Origin: JBLIRR01 sp049472395 | GTDB taxonomy: Bacteria > SZUA-182 > DTGQ01 > JBLIRR01 | Assembly: GCA_049472395.1 (NCBI GenBank) | Contig: JBLIRR010000067.1 | Span: 1 to 22,387 of the forward strand | DNA: 22,387 nt | Direction: 5' to 3' | Shown: piece by piece, positions 8,947 to 16,275 of the stretch | Layout: every line of letters starts with the position of its first letter | Position numbering within the stretch: position 1 is the first letter of the stretch | Made by a program: the position numbers and the translations under genes | Notes under the pieces: model-generated | Databases searched by the model: none | What the model was told of the DNA's origin: nothing | The model's input: the letters and a program-made list of their open reading frames with translations, nothing else

Positions 8947-8975
8947 TTGACGTTTGATTATCGAACAGATACAAT
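8947..8975 (+). promoter_or_regulatory. Sigma70-type promoter for cbpA operon
   Basis: The -35 box TTGACG (8947-8952), an exact 17-base spacer and the -10 box TACAAT (8970-8975) would start RNA near 8982, 30 bases before the cbpA ATG. A second TTGACA at 8936-8941 is one helical turn upstream. Nothing resembles a sigma32 heat-shock promoter. Confidence 0.65.
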
Positions 8976-9011
8976 ACATTCATAATCAATCCTTAAAGTT
9001 ATTTTATTACC

Positions 9012-9974
9012 ATGCACTATAAAGATTATTATGCTATTTTAGGAGTAAGCAAGACAGCTTCTCAGGACGAAATCAAAAAGGCGTATCGGAAGCTTGCCCG
9101 TAAATATCATCCTGATGTCGCAAAGAACTCAGGTTCGGAGGCACAGTTCAAGGAGATCGGGGAAGCATATGAGGTGCTCAAAGATCCGGAAAAGCGCAAA
9201 GCCTATGATCAGCTCGGCAGATATCAGCCTGGGCAGGAATTTCGTCCGCCCCCTGAGTGGGATGAAAAATTTAGCCCGAAGACGCACTATTATGAGTTTT
9301 CAAATGAGGATTTGGGAGATTTTAGCGATTTTTTCTTCTCGTTATTTGGGGGCATGGGATCCAGGGGGAGGGCGCGCAGGTATGATAGTAAGGTTCCCAT
9401 GGATGGTCAAGATTATGAGACGACTATTGAGATAACCTTAGAAGAAGCATATCACGGCACCATGCGCACTTTACAGATGGAGGCTCTTGAGCACACTCCT
9501 GAAGGGCATGTGAGGCGTGTTCCTAAGACAATCACCGTGCGTATACCAAAAGGTCCTGTGAACGGACAAAAACTAAGGGTTCCGGGAAAAGGGGGAAAGG
9601 GCATAAATGGGGGAAGAGATGGGAATCTTTATCTTGATATTGTAATTCGGCCGCACCATTTATTTAATGCCCATGGCCATGACCTTTATTTAACCCTTCC
9701 TCTTTCCCCATGGGAGGCTGCGCTCGGTGCACCTATACAAGTACCGACGCTTGGGGGAGCTGTGAGGTTAAAAGTTAAACCTGGCACAAAATCAGGCCAG
9801 AAGCTTCGTCTGAAAGGAAAGGGCTTACCCAAACCAGAGGGGGGGTATGGGGATTTATATGCAATTGCGCAAATCGTTGTGCCAACGTCTTTGAGTGAAA
9901 AGGAACAATCCCTCTTTGAAGAGCTCTCCAGAGTGTCTTCTTTTGATCCACGCGGTAATATTGGGAGGGGATAG
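9012..9974 (+). CDS. cbpA: CbpA-type DnaJ co-chaperone (class B J protein)
   Basis: This 320-residue Hsp40 co-chaperone stimulates DnaK ATPase and delivers substrates. In enterobacteria, CbpA also binds curved DNA. The J domain (residues 4-70) has the invariant HPD at 33-35. A Gly/Phe-containing linker holds the segment FSDFFFSLFGGMGSRG. Then come two C-terminal beta-sandwich domains (ITLEEAYHGT, TVRIPKGPVNGQKLRVPGKG, LYLDIVIRPH, VPTLGGAVRLKVKPGTKSGQ). The zinc-finger CxxCxGxG repeats of DnaJ proper are absent, which makes it class B/CbpA. It ends two bases before cbpM, and the cbpM Shine-Dalgarno lies inside its last codons. No strong Shine-Dalgarno precedes its own ATG. Confidence 0.95.
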   Translation: MHYKDYYAILGVSKTASQDEIKKAYRKLARKYHPDVAKNSGSEAQFKEIGEAYEVLKDPEKRKAYDQLGRYQPGQEFRPPPEWDEKFSPKTHYYEFSNEDLGDFSDFFFSLFGGMGSRGRARRYDSKVPMDGQDYETTIEITLEEAYHGTMRTLQMEALEHTPEGHVRRVPKTITVRIPKGPVNGQKLRVPGKGGKGINGGRDGNLYLDIVIRPHHLFNAHGHDLYLTLPLSPWEAALGAPIQVPTLGGAVRLKVKPGTKSGQKLRLKGKGLPKPEGGYGDLYAIAQIVVPTSLSEKEQSLFEELSRVSSFDPRGNIGRG

Positions 9975-9976
9975 CA

Positions 9977-10306
9977 ATGAAAACAGAAAAAGACATATGT
10001 GATGCCCTATTTTTCCATAGGGAACATATACACATCACGCTCAGGGAATTAAAAGAAGTCTCGATGCTTACAAGTGAAGAAATTCAAGAATTAGTGGAGT
10101 TCGGTATTTTAAGACCCATAGGCAATGAGCCTGATTCATGGCTCTTTACCTCCCATTGCATGACATTGGCCCGCAGGGCATTAAGGCTTAAAAAAACCTT
10201 TGATCTGAAGCCCGCCGGTCTGGCCCTTGCGCTCATATACCAGGAAAAAATTCGAGAACTGGAAAAGCGCATTCACGAATTAGAGTGTTATTTAGAAATC
10301 AAGTAA
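9977..10306 (+). CDS. cbpM: CbpM-like chaperone modulator (MerR-like HTH)
   Basis: A 109-residue protein of the CbpM family, which binds the J domain of CbpA and inhibits both its co-chaperone and DNA-binding activity. The N-terminal half is a MerR_2-like winged helix (ITLRELKEVSMLTSEEIQEL, VEFGILRPIG, then a WLFTSHCMTLARRALRLKKT segment). The C-terminal half is a coiled coil (YQEKIRELEKRIHELECYLE). The ATG lies two bases after the cbpA stop, with GGGAGGGG at 9963-9970 as ribosome site, so translation is coupled. Family identity rests on the HTH/coiled-coil layout plus strict cbpA linkage. Confidence 0.88.
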   Translation: MKTEKDICDALFFHREHIHITLRELKEVSMLTSEEIQELVEFGILRPIGNEPDSWLFTSHCMTLARRALRLKKTFDLKPAGLALALIYQEKIRELEKRIHELECYLEIK

Positions 10307-10349
10307 CATAAGAAACATTTACCGATATCATAAAAACAGGAGTAATGAA

Positions 10350-11435
10350 ATGGGTAATGCACATGCTTTATTAGTCGGATTAAAGAGTGTTGATCCGAAC
10401 GCTTATAATGGATGGACTGGCATGGATGGATGTTGGGGGTGTGAGCTTGATGTGGACAATATGGAGAGGATTCTTAAGCCCTTCGGTTATCAGATAAAGA
10501 TGTTAAAGACGGCTGAGGCAACACGCAACAATATCCTCTCCTCATTATACCGGGCTGCTGATAATCTCACAGCGAATGATATGTTCGTTTTCTACTATTC
10601 AGGGCATGGGGGACAGCAACCGGACCTGAATGGGGATGACCTTGATGGAAAAGATGAAACACTTGTTGCCTACGACAGAGAAGTGATTGATGATAAAATA
10701 CATGAGGCCCTCGTGCGATTTAGAGAGGGGGTGTGTTGCGTCATGATAAGTGACAGTTGCAATTCCGGCACGAATTATCGAGGCAGAATGGATGTCAATG
10801 CTCAGGAGGAGAATATATTTAGGCCTGTCGCACGAAGATCGGCGGAGGAAATGAGCATTAAGGCCCAGCTCATTCATCTTGGGGGGTGTCGTGATGGGTT
10901 CACCTCCGGGGGATACATGGGAGGTGGGGCATTCACCATGGCACTTTGTGAAGCATGGCAAAACGGCGCATTTGATGGGTCCCTCAAAGACCTCCATGCC
11001 AAGATCTGTGAATTAATACGCTCAGACCAAAGGCCCCAGTATGGTGAATATGGCCCCGTAACCGATGCCTTCCGAAATGGGAGGGCCTTTGCAGTGCCGG
11101 TAATCTCTGCAGTTGAAAGTTTCATTGAGCTTCCCGTCATTGATATTAAGCCCATGGAGGCAGAGATTAAACATGCGGGAGAGAAGCATAATTATCGGTT
11201 TGTCATAAAAAAAGCAGGGAAATACATTATCGAAACAGAAGGCATGACAGATTTAATGATGACGCTTTACGGCCCGGATGATCCGGGGAAACCTATCACA
11301 CGGGATGATGATAGCGGCGCGGGGAAGAACCCCAAAATTGTTATTGACCTCACACCCGGCACATACTATGTGAAAATCCACCATTATAATATTGCGTATG
11401 GTGTGGGAGCGTATACTATTAAGGTAAGGACGTGA
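10350..11435 (+). CDS. Orthocaspase (caspase-fold protease, C14) with PPC domain
   Basis: A 361-residue caspase-family cysteine peptidase. Residues 4-245 form the p20-like domain, with the catalytic histidine in YYSGHGGQ (His86) and the catalytic cysteine in SDSCNSG (Cys137). An acidic loop, LNGDDLDGKDETLVAYD, lies between them, as in metacaspases and orthocaspases, which usually cut after Arg or Lys. Residues about 268-361 form a pre-peptidase C-terminal (PPC) beta domain (AGEKHNYRFVIKKAGKYIIE, LYGPDD, DDDSGAGKNP, LTPGTYYVKI). No signal peptide is seen, which is odd because PPC domains usually sit on secreted proteases; the product starts MGNAHALLVG. It follows cbpM by 43 bases with AGGAG at 10338-10342, and probably shares the cbpA promoter. 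The substrate is unknown. Confidence 0.93.
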   Translation: MGNAHALLVGLKSVDPNAYNGWTGMDGCWGCELDVDNMERILKPFGYQIKMLKTAEATRNNILSSLYRAADNLTANDMFVFYYSGHGGQQPDLNGDDLDGKDETLVAYDREVIDDKIHEALVRFREGVCCVMISDSCNSGTNYRGRMDVNAQEENIFRPVARRSAEEMSIKAQLIHLGGCRDGFTSGGYMGGGAFTMALCEAWQNGAFDGSLKDLHAKICELIRSDQRPQYGEYGPVTDAFRNGRAFAVPVISAVESFIELPVIDIKPMEAEIKHAGEKHNYRFVIKKAGKYIIETEGMTDLMMTLYGPDDPGKPITRDDDSGAGKNPKIVIDLTPGTYYVKIHHYNIAYGVGAYTIKVRT

Positions 11436-11478
11436 TAAGCGAGGTTATACCTGATAGCGTATATATTATGCCGGACTC

Positions 11479-11497
11479 CTTTTCATCCTCTGAAAAG
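11479..11497 (+). terminator. Weak hairpin between caspase and ptsI
   Basis: CTTTTCA (11479-11485) pairs with TGAAAAG (11491-11497) across a five-base loop. No T-run follows, so it is at best a weak or factor-dependent terminator or processing site. The rest of the 11436-11587 gap shows no clear promoter. Confidence 0.25.
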
Positions 11498-11587
11498 AAT
11501 GGGTTATTAAGGGATATCCTTTTTCCGCGAAGCACGTCATAGATTTATGAACAGTATTCAATGAAAAAGAAGCATTATTACTTATAG

Positions 11588-13342
11588 ATGAAAAACACTA
11601 TGAAATCAAAGAAAATATTAAAAGGGGAGACTATCAGTGAAGGAGTAGGGTATGGCAAAGCATGCCTCTATACGGAGGATCTTATAAACGCGGCGCCGAG
11701 GCGAACAATCGATAAAAATGATGTTAATTCGGAGAAAAGAAGGCTTATAGATTCCATAGAACACGTAAAGCACAATCTGGACAAAACATATAATAAAATT
11801 GCCAACTCTCTCGGTATGGCTGAGGCACAGGTATTTAATGCGCATATAATGATTCTTGAAGACAGCTCGTATATCAGCCAGATGGAACATTACATTGTGG
11901 AGGAATTGCTGAATGCGGAAGCAGCTGTGGTAAAGAATACCTTCGCCTATGAGAGAAAATTTAAGATGTTCGCGAATGAGTATTTTGCGGAGAGAATAGA
12001 AGATATCAAGGATATTGCACGGCGATTGCTTAGGGAGCTTGGGGTGAGGCATACAGGCTCCTTATGTTCTTTCCCCGCAGGAGAGGAAGCTATTATTGTT
12101 GCGCCGGACCTGAGTCCTTCTCTTGTAGTAGGATTAGACAATAAACGCGTTGTAGGGATAGTGACGGAAAAAGGGTCAAAGGTTTCACATGGGGCTGTTC
12201 TTGCCAAAGCCCTTGGGATCCCTGTCATAATAAGAGTGAAGGGGCTTATTGACAAGGTAAAATGCTGCTCACCGGTCCTTGTTGATGCGTATAAGGGGGA
12301 TATATTTCCGGATCCGGATGAGGAGACTATTTCTCTTTATGGGAATATTTTACAGACAAAAATCTCTGCAGATAAAAAATATAGCCTCGGATATGCCACT
12401 ACCAGGGATAATGTGAAAATATATTTGTATGCGAATGCCGGAAGTATTCATGATATTGAAAGTGCGCAAGACTATGGTATTGCTCATATTGGACTTTTCA
12501 GGACAGAATTTACGTTTCTCAGGCGGGAAGATGAACCTTCCATTGATGAGCAAGTGGCGTTCTATAAGAAAATAATTGAGCGCACCGATGGCATTATTAC
12601 CTTTAGGTTGCTTGATATAGGGGGAGATAAGCTCCTTGCCTATCTCATTCTCCCCAAACAGGATAATCCAAAGTTGGGATTACGGGGAGCCCGGATTTAT
12701 AGTAAATATCCCCATATTATTGCCAATCAGATAAAAGCGCTGTTAATAGCCAAGGGAGAACATCCTCTCAGAATACTGATCCCGATGATCTCAACTCTTG
12801 AGGAATTTCGTGCTACCAGAAATAATATTCTGCAGACAGCAAAGATACTGAAGAGGGACCAGTATCACATAACTATTGATAATTTGATGATCGGCTGCAT
12901 GGTTGAAATCCCTGCAGTAGTGCATATGATAAGAGATTTTGCTGACGAGGCGGATTTTTTAAGCATTGGAACAAATGATTTGATTCAATATATAATGGGA
13001 GTCGACCGGAGCAATATTTATCTTGACGAATTGTATGAGCCGTATCAGCCTGCAATTCTGAGAGTGTTAAAGGATATCATTGACGAGACACGGGATACTG
13101 GTAAGGAAATCTCCGTATGCGGTGAGATAGCAGGAGATCCTGAGGTGGCAAAGATACTCGTGGGATTTGGTTTTCGATACCTCAGTATGAATCCTCATAT
13201 GATCAATAAAGTGGGGGATGCACTAAGCGAATATACGCTTGGTGAGTTGGAGAGGGCAGCCGATGATATTTTCAAGGCAACTACCCTGGCCTCGGTGAGG
13301 ACACTTCTCGCACACAAAAAATCCCTTCCTCATTCTCTTTAA
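11588..13342 (+). CDS. ptsI: PTS Enzyme I (PEP-protein phosphotransferase)
   Basis: A 584-residue cytosolic Enzyme I that takes phosphate from PEP onto a histidine and passes it to HPr (or NPr). The N-terminal HPr-binding region is followed by the phosphohistidine swivel domain. Its active histidine is His201 in KGSKVSHGAVLAKALGIPV, where the usual SHTA is here SHGA. The C-terminal PEP-binding barrel carries GLFRTEF at 302-308, GLRGARI, MVEIPAVV, DFLSIGTNDLIQY and the active-site CGEIAGDPE with Cys511. Length matches the family (about 575). There is no GAF domain, so it is not the usual PtsP form. HPr, HPr kinase and sugar permeases are absent here, so a sugar-transport or a purely regulatory role cannot be decided. 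Two starts are possible (ATG 11588 or 11600), and neither has a clear Shine-Dalgarno. Confidence 0.95.
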   Translation: MKNTMKSKKILKGETISEGVGYGKACLYTEDLINAAPRRTIDKNDVNSEKRRLIDSIEHVKHNLDKTYNKIANSLGMAEAQVFNAHIMILEDSSYISQMEHYIVEELLNAEAAVVKNTFAYERKFKMFANEYFAERIEDIKDIARRLLRELGVRHTGSLCSFPAGEEAIIVAPDLSPSLVVGLDNKRVVGIVTEKGSKVSHGAVLAKALGIPVIIRVKGLIDKVKCCSPVLVDAYKGDIFPDPDEETISLYGNILQTKISADKKYSLGYATTRDNVKIYLYANAGSIHDIESAQDYGIAHIGLFRTEFTFLRREDEPSIDEQVAFYKKIIERTDGIITFRLLDIGGDKLLAYLILPKQDNPKLGLRGARIYSKYPHIIANQIKALLIAKGEHPLRILIPMISTLEEFRATRNNILQTAKILKRDQYHITIDNLMIGCMVEIPAVVHMIRDFADEADFLSIGTNDLIQYIMGVDRSNIYLDELYEPYQPAILRVLKDIIDETRDTGKEISVCGEIAGDPEVAKILVGFGFRYLSMNPHMINKVGDALSEYTLGELERAADDIFKATTLASVRTLLAHKKSLPHSL

Positions 13343-13443
13343 TGGGCACCTACACCCCGCATAATTAATTAAATTTCTTAAATATATATAATAATATTAG
13401 GTTCGATACTATACATGTGATTTTTCTCCCTATTATAAAACGG

Positions 13444-13560
13444 CTAGAAATAATAAGGGGCGCTTGCTTCTACTTTCCATTCATTCGGTTTTTCTCCATA
13501 TAAATTTTCTGCAACTACCAGACTCACCTGAGCTTCCTCTAAAGTTCTAGCTGTTTTCTT
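13444..13560 (-). pseudogene. Possible gene remnant
   Basis: On the minus strand a 38-codon frame is open between TGA (13561-13563) and TAG (13444-13446). It reads KKTARTLEEAQVSLVVAENL, then YGEKPNEWKVEASAPYYF. The composition is protein-like, but there is no proper start codon or ribosome site, so it may be the 3' end of a lost gene. No family is assigned. The remainder of the gap 13343-13612 shows only AT-rich DNA. Confidence 0.3.
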
Positions 13561-13612
13561 TCAATGATCAAAGTGTAAAGAGCAAAATATGGTAGAGCAG
13601 GAAGATAGAATG

Positions 13613-13644
13613 AGACTATCTTCCATAGCTATGGAAAAAAGTCT
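13613..13644. promoter_or_regulatory. Perfect palindrome upstream of AAA ATPase
   Basis: TTCCATAGCTATGGAA (13621-13636) is a perfect 16-bp palindrome. On the same centre, AGACT (13613-13617) pairs with AGTCT (13640-13644). It lies immediately left of the promoter palindrome of the next entry and may be an operator or a transcription-stopping hairpin. Confidence 0.5.
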
Positions 13645-13677
13645 TGACTAATATCCATTATAATGTATAATAGTCAA
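13644..13677 (+). promoter_or_regulatory. Palindromic promoter, predicted leaderless transcript
   Basis: The -35 box TTGACT (13644-13649), a 16-base spacer and a perfect -10 box TATAAT (13666-13671) put the RNA start at about 13678-13679, on the ATG at 13679. The 34 bases are nearly self-complementary: outer arms TTGACTA and TAGTCAA are perfect, and the centre CATTATAATG (13656-13665) is a perfect palindrome on the same axis. About 30 of 34 positions are symmetric. An operator bound by a dimer here would fully block the promoter; the leaderless start is an inference from spacing. Confidence 0.6.
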
Positions 13678-13678
13678 T

Positions 13679-14800
13679 ATGTACCGTAAACAAATTGAAC
13701 CAATTATTAAAGATCTAAAGAAGAAAATAGTTTTTATAGTGGGCCCTCGACAAGTAGGAAAGACGTGGCTCGCCATAGAAATTGGAAAGCGTTTCAAGAA
13801 TGTAACATATTTAAACTACGATAGCTTTGAAGATCGTCAAATCATAAAAGAGGAATCATGGCCACACATTACTGAGCTTTTAATTCTTGATGAATTACAT
13901 AAAATGCCAGGATGGAAAAATTATCTTAAGGGAGTATTCGACACGAAATCTGATATCCTTAAGATATGTGTCACCGGGAGTGCGAGACTAGATACATTCA
14001 GACAGGGAGGAGATTCACTTGCTGGAAGATTTTTTGCCCATAGATTACTCCCTTTTTCTATTTCTGAGCTTCAAAAAGATTCAATAAGTAATGATATTGA
14101 TCGCTTTATTCAAAGAGGAGGATTTCCCGAACCCTTTCTTGCGGAAGATGAAATCGATGCAAAACGATGGAGAAATCAGTATACAGATGGTCTTATTCGT
14201 ACAGATATACTTGATTTTGAAAAAGTTCATGATTTAAAAACAATTCAGACCGTCTTTGAACTTCTCAGAAGAAGAGTGGGATCGCCTATCTCATATGCAT
14301 CTATCGCCCGGGATGTAAATGCTTCCCCAACAACAATTATAAAATATATTAATATACTTGAAGCTCTTTATATTATTTTTAGAGTATCCCCTTATTCTAA
14401 AAATATTGCACGATCGATATTGAAAGAGCCTAAAGTATATTTTTTTGACAATGGTCTTGTTGTTGGAGACGATGGTGTAAGGTGTGAAAACTTAATAGCG
14501 TTAAGTCTATTAAAACATGTACTTGGTAAAATCGACTATCAAGGCGAAAATTTTGATCTTAAATATCTTCGCACAAAAGAGGGAAAAGAAGTGGATTTTT
14601 GTCTTACAAATAATAATAAAATAATTGAAGCGATTGAGGTTAAACACCGTGACCGAAATATATCAGAAAATCTAAGATATTTTTGTAAGAAATATAATTT
14701 AAAAGGAATTCAGGTAGTAAAGGAGTTGAAAAGGGAGAAAACAGTAGAAAACATTGATATTCTTAGATTTGACACGTTCTTAAAAGTTCTTTTTCTTTAA
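13679..14800 (+). CDS. AAA_14 / DUF4143 ATPase
   Basis: A 373-residue cytosolic AAA-type ATPase of the common AAA_14 plus DUF4143 family, often found in accessory regions and of uncertain cellular role. Walker A is GPRQVGKT at 22-29, Walker B is ELLILDELHKM with Asp71-Glu72, and VTGSARLDTFRQGGDSLAGR is the sensor region typical of the family. A winged-helix segment follows (ISYASIARDVNASPTTIIKY). The C-terminal DUF4143 part has a nuclease-like signature (YLRTKEGKEVDFCLT and IEAIEVKH, echoing the E/D...ExK pattern of PD-(D/E)xK folds). Full length, no frameshift. No Shine-Dalgarno is present, in line with the promoter abutting the ATG. Confidence 0.92.
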   Translation: MYRKQIEPIIKDLKKKIVFIVGPRQVGKTWLAIEIGKRFKNVTYLNYDSFEDRQIIKEESWPHITELLILDELHKMPGWKNYLKGVFDTKSDILKICVTGSARLDTFRQGGDSLAGRFFAHRLLPFSISELQKDSISNDIDRFIQRGGFPEPFLAEDEIDAKRWRNQYTDGLIRTDILDFEKVHDLKTIQTVFELLRRRVGSPISYASIARDVNASPTTIIKYINILEALYIIFRVSPYSKNIARSILKEPKVYFFDNGLVVGDDGVRCENLIALSLLKHVLGKIDYQGENFDLKYLRTKEGKEVDFCLTNNNKIIEAIEVKHRDRNISENLRYFCKKYNLKGIQVVKELKREKTVENIDILRFDTFLKVLFL

Positions 14801-14961
14801 TCCCTTTGGGTTTAATTCCCTGCTGCTTGCGGCGTAAAAGATATACTCTAGACATCTTTCCAAAATAATCACTTGATATTTTGGATTAATTGACAATATT
14901 TCTAACAATTTTAATAGAATCGATATTTACCACGGGACATTTGATTAAATATTTGATATGT

Positions 14962-15006
14962 TATTCTCGCATCCATTTTTTGATAATCTAAAGGGGGGCG
15001 AGAATA
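14962..15006 (+). promoter_or_regulatory. Inverted repeat over the translation start ahead of tnpA
   Basis: TATTCTCGC (14962-14970) is exactly complementary to GCGAGAATA (14998-15006), with a 27-base loop. The right arm follows the G-rich ribosome site AAGGGGGG and includes the first base of the ATG at 15006. Folding would hide this start, as anti-transposase structures do in other insertion sequences. The role here is inferred. The rest of 14801-14961 has no recognised feature. Confidence 0.4.
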
Positions 15007-15119
15007 TGAGTAAATTTGCTGAAATCAAAGATCAAAAACGTGTTCTTTCGGCAAGCATGCATGAAATAAATTGGAGGACTGGGTATCATCTTTTAAAAAA
15101 ACCAAACTTAGGAGGATAA
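15006..15119 (+). CDS. Possible 37-residue leader ORF of the IS66 element
   Basis: ATG 15006 opens a 37-codon frame, MSKFAEIKDQKRVLSASMHE then INWRTGYHLLKKPNLGG, ending in TAA at 15117-15119, three bases before the tnpA ATG. The frame carries the strong tnpA Shine-Dalgarno AGGAGG (15110-15115) in its last codons, so its translation would be coupled to tnpA. IS66 elements do not normally list such an ORF. It may be a leader peptide or the remnant of a host gene into which the element inserted. Confidence 0.35.
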   Translation: MSKFAEIKDQKRVLSASMHEINWRTGYHLLKKPNLGG

Positions 15120-15122
15120 CAG

Positions 15123-15524
15123 ATGAACAGTACAATAAAATTACCCCCAAAGCCTACTTTAGGAGATGTTCTGCGGGAGTTTGAAAGATGGCGTGCGACG
15201 AGAAGAAAGCGTAAACCAATACCAGAAAAATTATGGGAAGCAGCAGTTGGACTTTCATCAGATTACACTCCTCATCAAATTTCTAAAGCACTTCATTTAA
15301 ATTATTTGGCATTAAAAAAGCGTATTCAATCCACAGGACAAGATAAATTACTGCCAGTACAAGGCCCGAGTTCCTCGTTTATTGAGATAGATTTCTCCAA
15401 AAGCATTTCCACTTCGGAATTTTTTGTAGAAATAGAGAAGAGTGATGGGGCTAAAATGAAAATGTCTTTCAAAAATGGAATTGGTATTAACCTCATAGAA
15501 ATTGGGAAATTATTTTTAGAGTAA
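15123..15524 (+). CDS. tnpA: IS66 TnpA-like accessory protein
   Basis: A 133-residue small DNA-binding protein of the IS66 OrfA type, needed with TnpB and TnpC for transposition in studied IS66 elements. It contains a helix-turn-helix segment (YTPHQISKALHLNYLALKKR) after a basic region (ATRRKRKPIPEKLWEAAVGL) and a beta-rich tail (SEFFVEIEKSDGAKMKMSFK). It is preceded by a perfect AGGAGG seven bases before ATG. It ends six bases before tnpB. Assignment rests on the HTH and its position before an unmistakable tnpB. Confidence 0.8.
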   Translation: MNSTIKLPPKPTLGDVLREFERWRATRRKRKPIPEKLWEAAVGLSSDYTPHQISKALHLNYLALKKRIQSTGQDKLLPVQGPSSSFIEIDFSKSISTSEFFVEIEKSDGAKMKMSFKNGIGINLIEIGKLFLE

Positions 15525-15530
15525 CGAGTC

Positions 15531-15890
15531 ATGATTCAGATTACACCGCAGATGAAAATTTTAGTCGCCATAAAACCAATAGATTTCAGAAAAGGGATTG
15601 ATGGTTTATGTAGGATATGTCATACGTTGATGGAAGCTGATCCTTTTTCAGGATATGTGTTTGTATTTCGAAATAGGAGGAGCACGTCTATCAAAATATT
15701 ACTCTATGATGGTCAAGGGTTCTGGCTATGTCAGAAGCGATTGTCGAGTGGGCGATTTCAGTGGTGGCCAAAACAAGAGCACTTACATTCAAATATTTTG
15801 GCTGTCCACGAGTTACAATTATTGCTATGGAATGGTAATCCATGTGGGGCATATGTTGCACCTGCATGGAGGAAAATCCCTCTGCCCTAA
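15531..15890 (+). CDS. tnpB: IS66 Orf2 / TnpB
   Basis: A 119-residue protein of the IS66 Orf2 family (PF05717), an accessory protein of unknown biochemical activity required for transposition. Diagnostic stretches are KPIDFRKGIDGL near the N-terminus, VFRNRRSTSIKILLYDGQGF, FWLCQKRLSSGRFQWWP, and the C-terminal HELQLLLWNGNP and APAWRKI. The length is normal and the frame is intact. The start lies six bases after tnpA, so the two are probably co-translated. Confidence 0.95.
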   Translation: MIQITPQMKILVAIKPIDFRKGIDGLCRICHTLMEADPFSGYVFVFRNRRSTSIKILLYDGQGFWLCQKRLSSGRFQWWPKQEHLHSNILAVHELQLLLWNGNPCGAYVAPAWRKIPLP

Positions 15891-16098
15891 ATCATCCGTT
15901 CAATAGTTATGAAAAGGAGGATACACGCATATTCTTACAATCCTGAGGTGAGAGGCACTTTTACACATGTGATAATCATCTCTTCTTGAGAAGAATAACC
16001 AATTGAAAAATCAAGGTCAATAGAAAAAATAAAATATTTTTTAAAAAAAATTGACAGAACACAGAACAAAATAGAAATAAAAATGTATAATCATACTC
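15891..16098 (+). other. Non-coding gap inside the IS66 element
   Basis: AT-rich DNA between tnpB and the next small ORF. It holds a short palindrome TCTTCTTGAGAAGA, TTGACA at 16051-16056 and TATAAT at 16086-16091. The two boxes are 29 bases apart, too far to be one promoter. IS66 genes normally follow each other closely, so this gap is unusual. Confidence 0.5.
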
Positions 16099-16275
16099 AT
16101 GAATCTGAGAATAATTGTGAAAAGATCACAAAAACTAAGCATCCTCCCTGAGGATAAACCTATTGATGCAAAAAGAGCACAGGATTTTTATCGCCTTTTT
16201 CAGATTGTACCTATTAAGAGGGTGTATCCACTTATAAAGGATCGTTATACTCACGTATGCGCGGGGCGCCGATGA
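16099..16275 (+). CDS. Small ORF coupled to tnpC by ATGA overlap
   Basis: ATG 16099 starts a 58-codon frame, MNLRIIVKRSQKLSILPEDK, continuing DAKRAQDFYRLFQIVPIKRV and ending VCAGRR. Its TGA (16273-16275) overlaps the tnpC ATG at 16272 in an ATGA arrangement, the classic sign of coupled translation. It is basic and has no recognised domain. TATAAT at 16086-16091 lies just before it, but no Shine-Dalgarno is seen. It may be an extra regulatory ORF of this IS66 subgroup or a chance frame. Confidence 0.4.
   Translation: MNLRIIVKRSQKLSILPEDKPIDAKRAQDFYRLFQIVPIKRVYPLIKDRYTHVCAGRR

Noticed and set aside
15908..15985. 25-codon ORF after tnpB (MKRRIHAYSYNP...)
   Set aside because: Very short, no ribosome site and no continuation; nothing separates it from chance.
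16051..16091. TTGACA and TATAAT as one promoter before the small IS ORF
   Set aside because: The spacer is 29 bases, against 16-18 needed. The same problem rules out the pair at 18788-18826 (27 bases).
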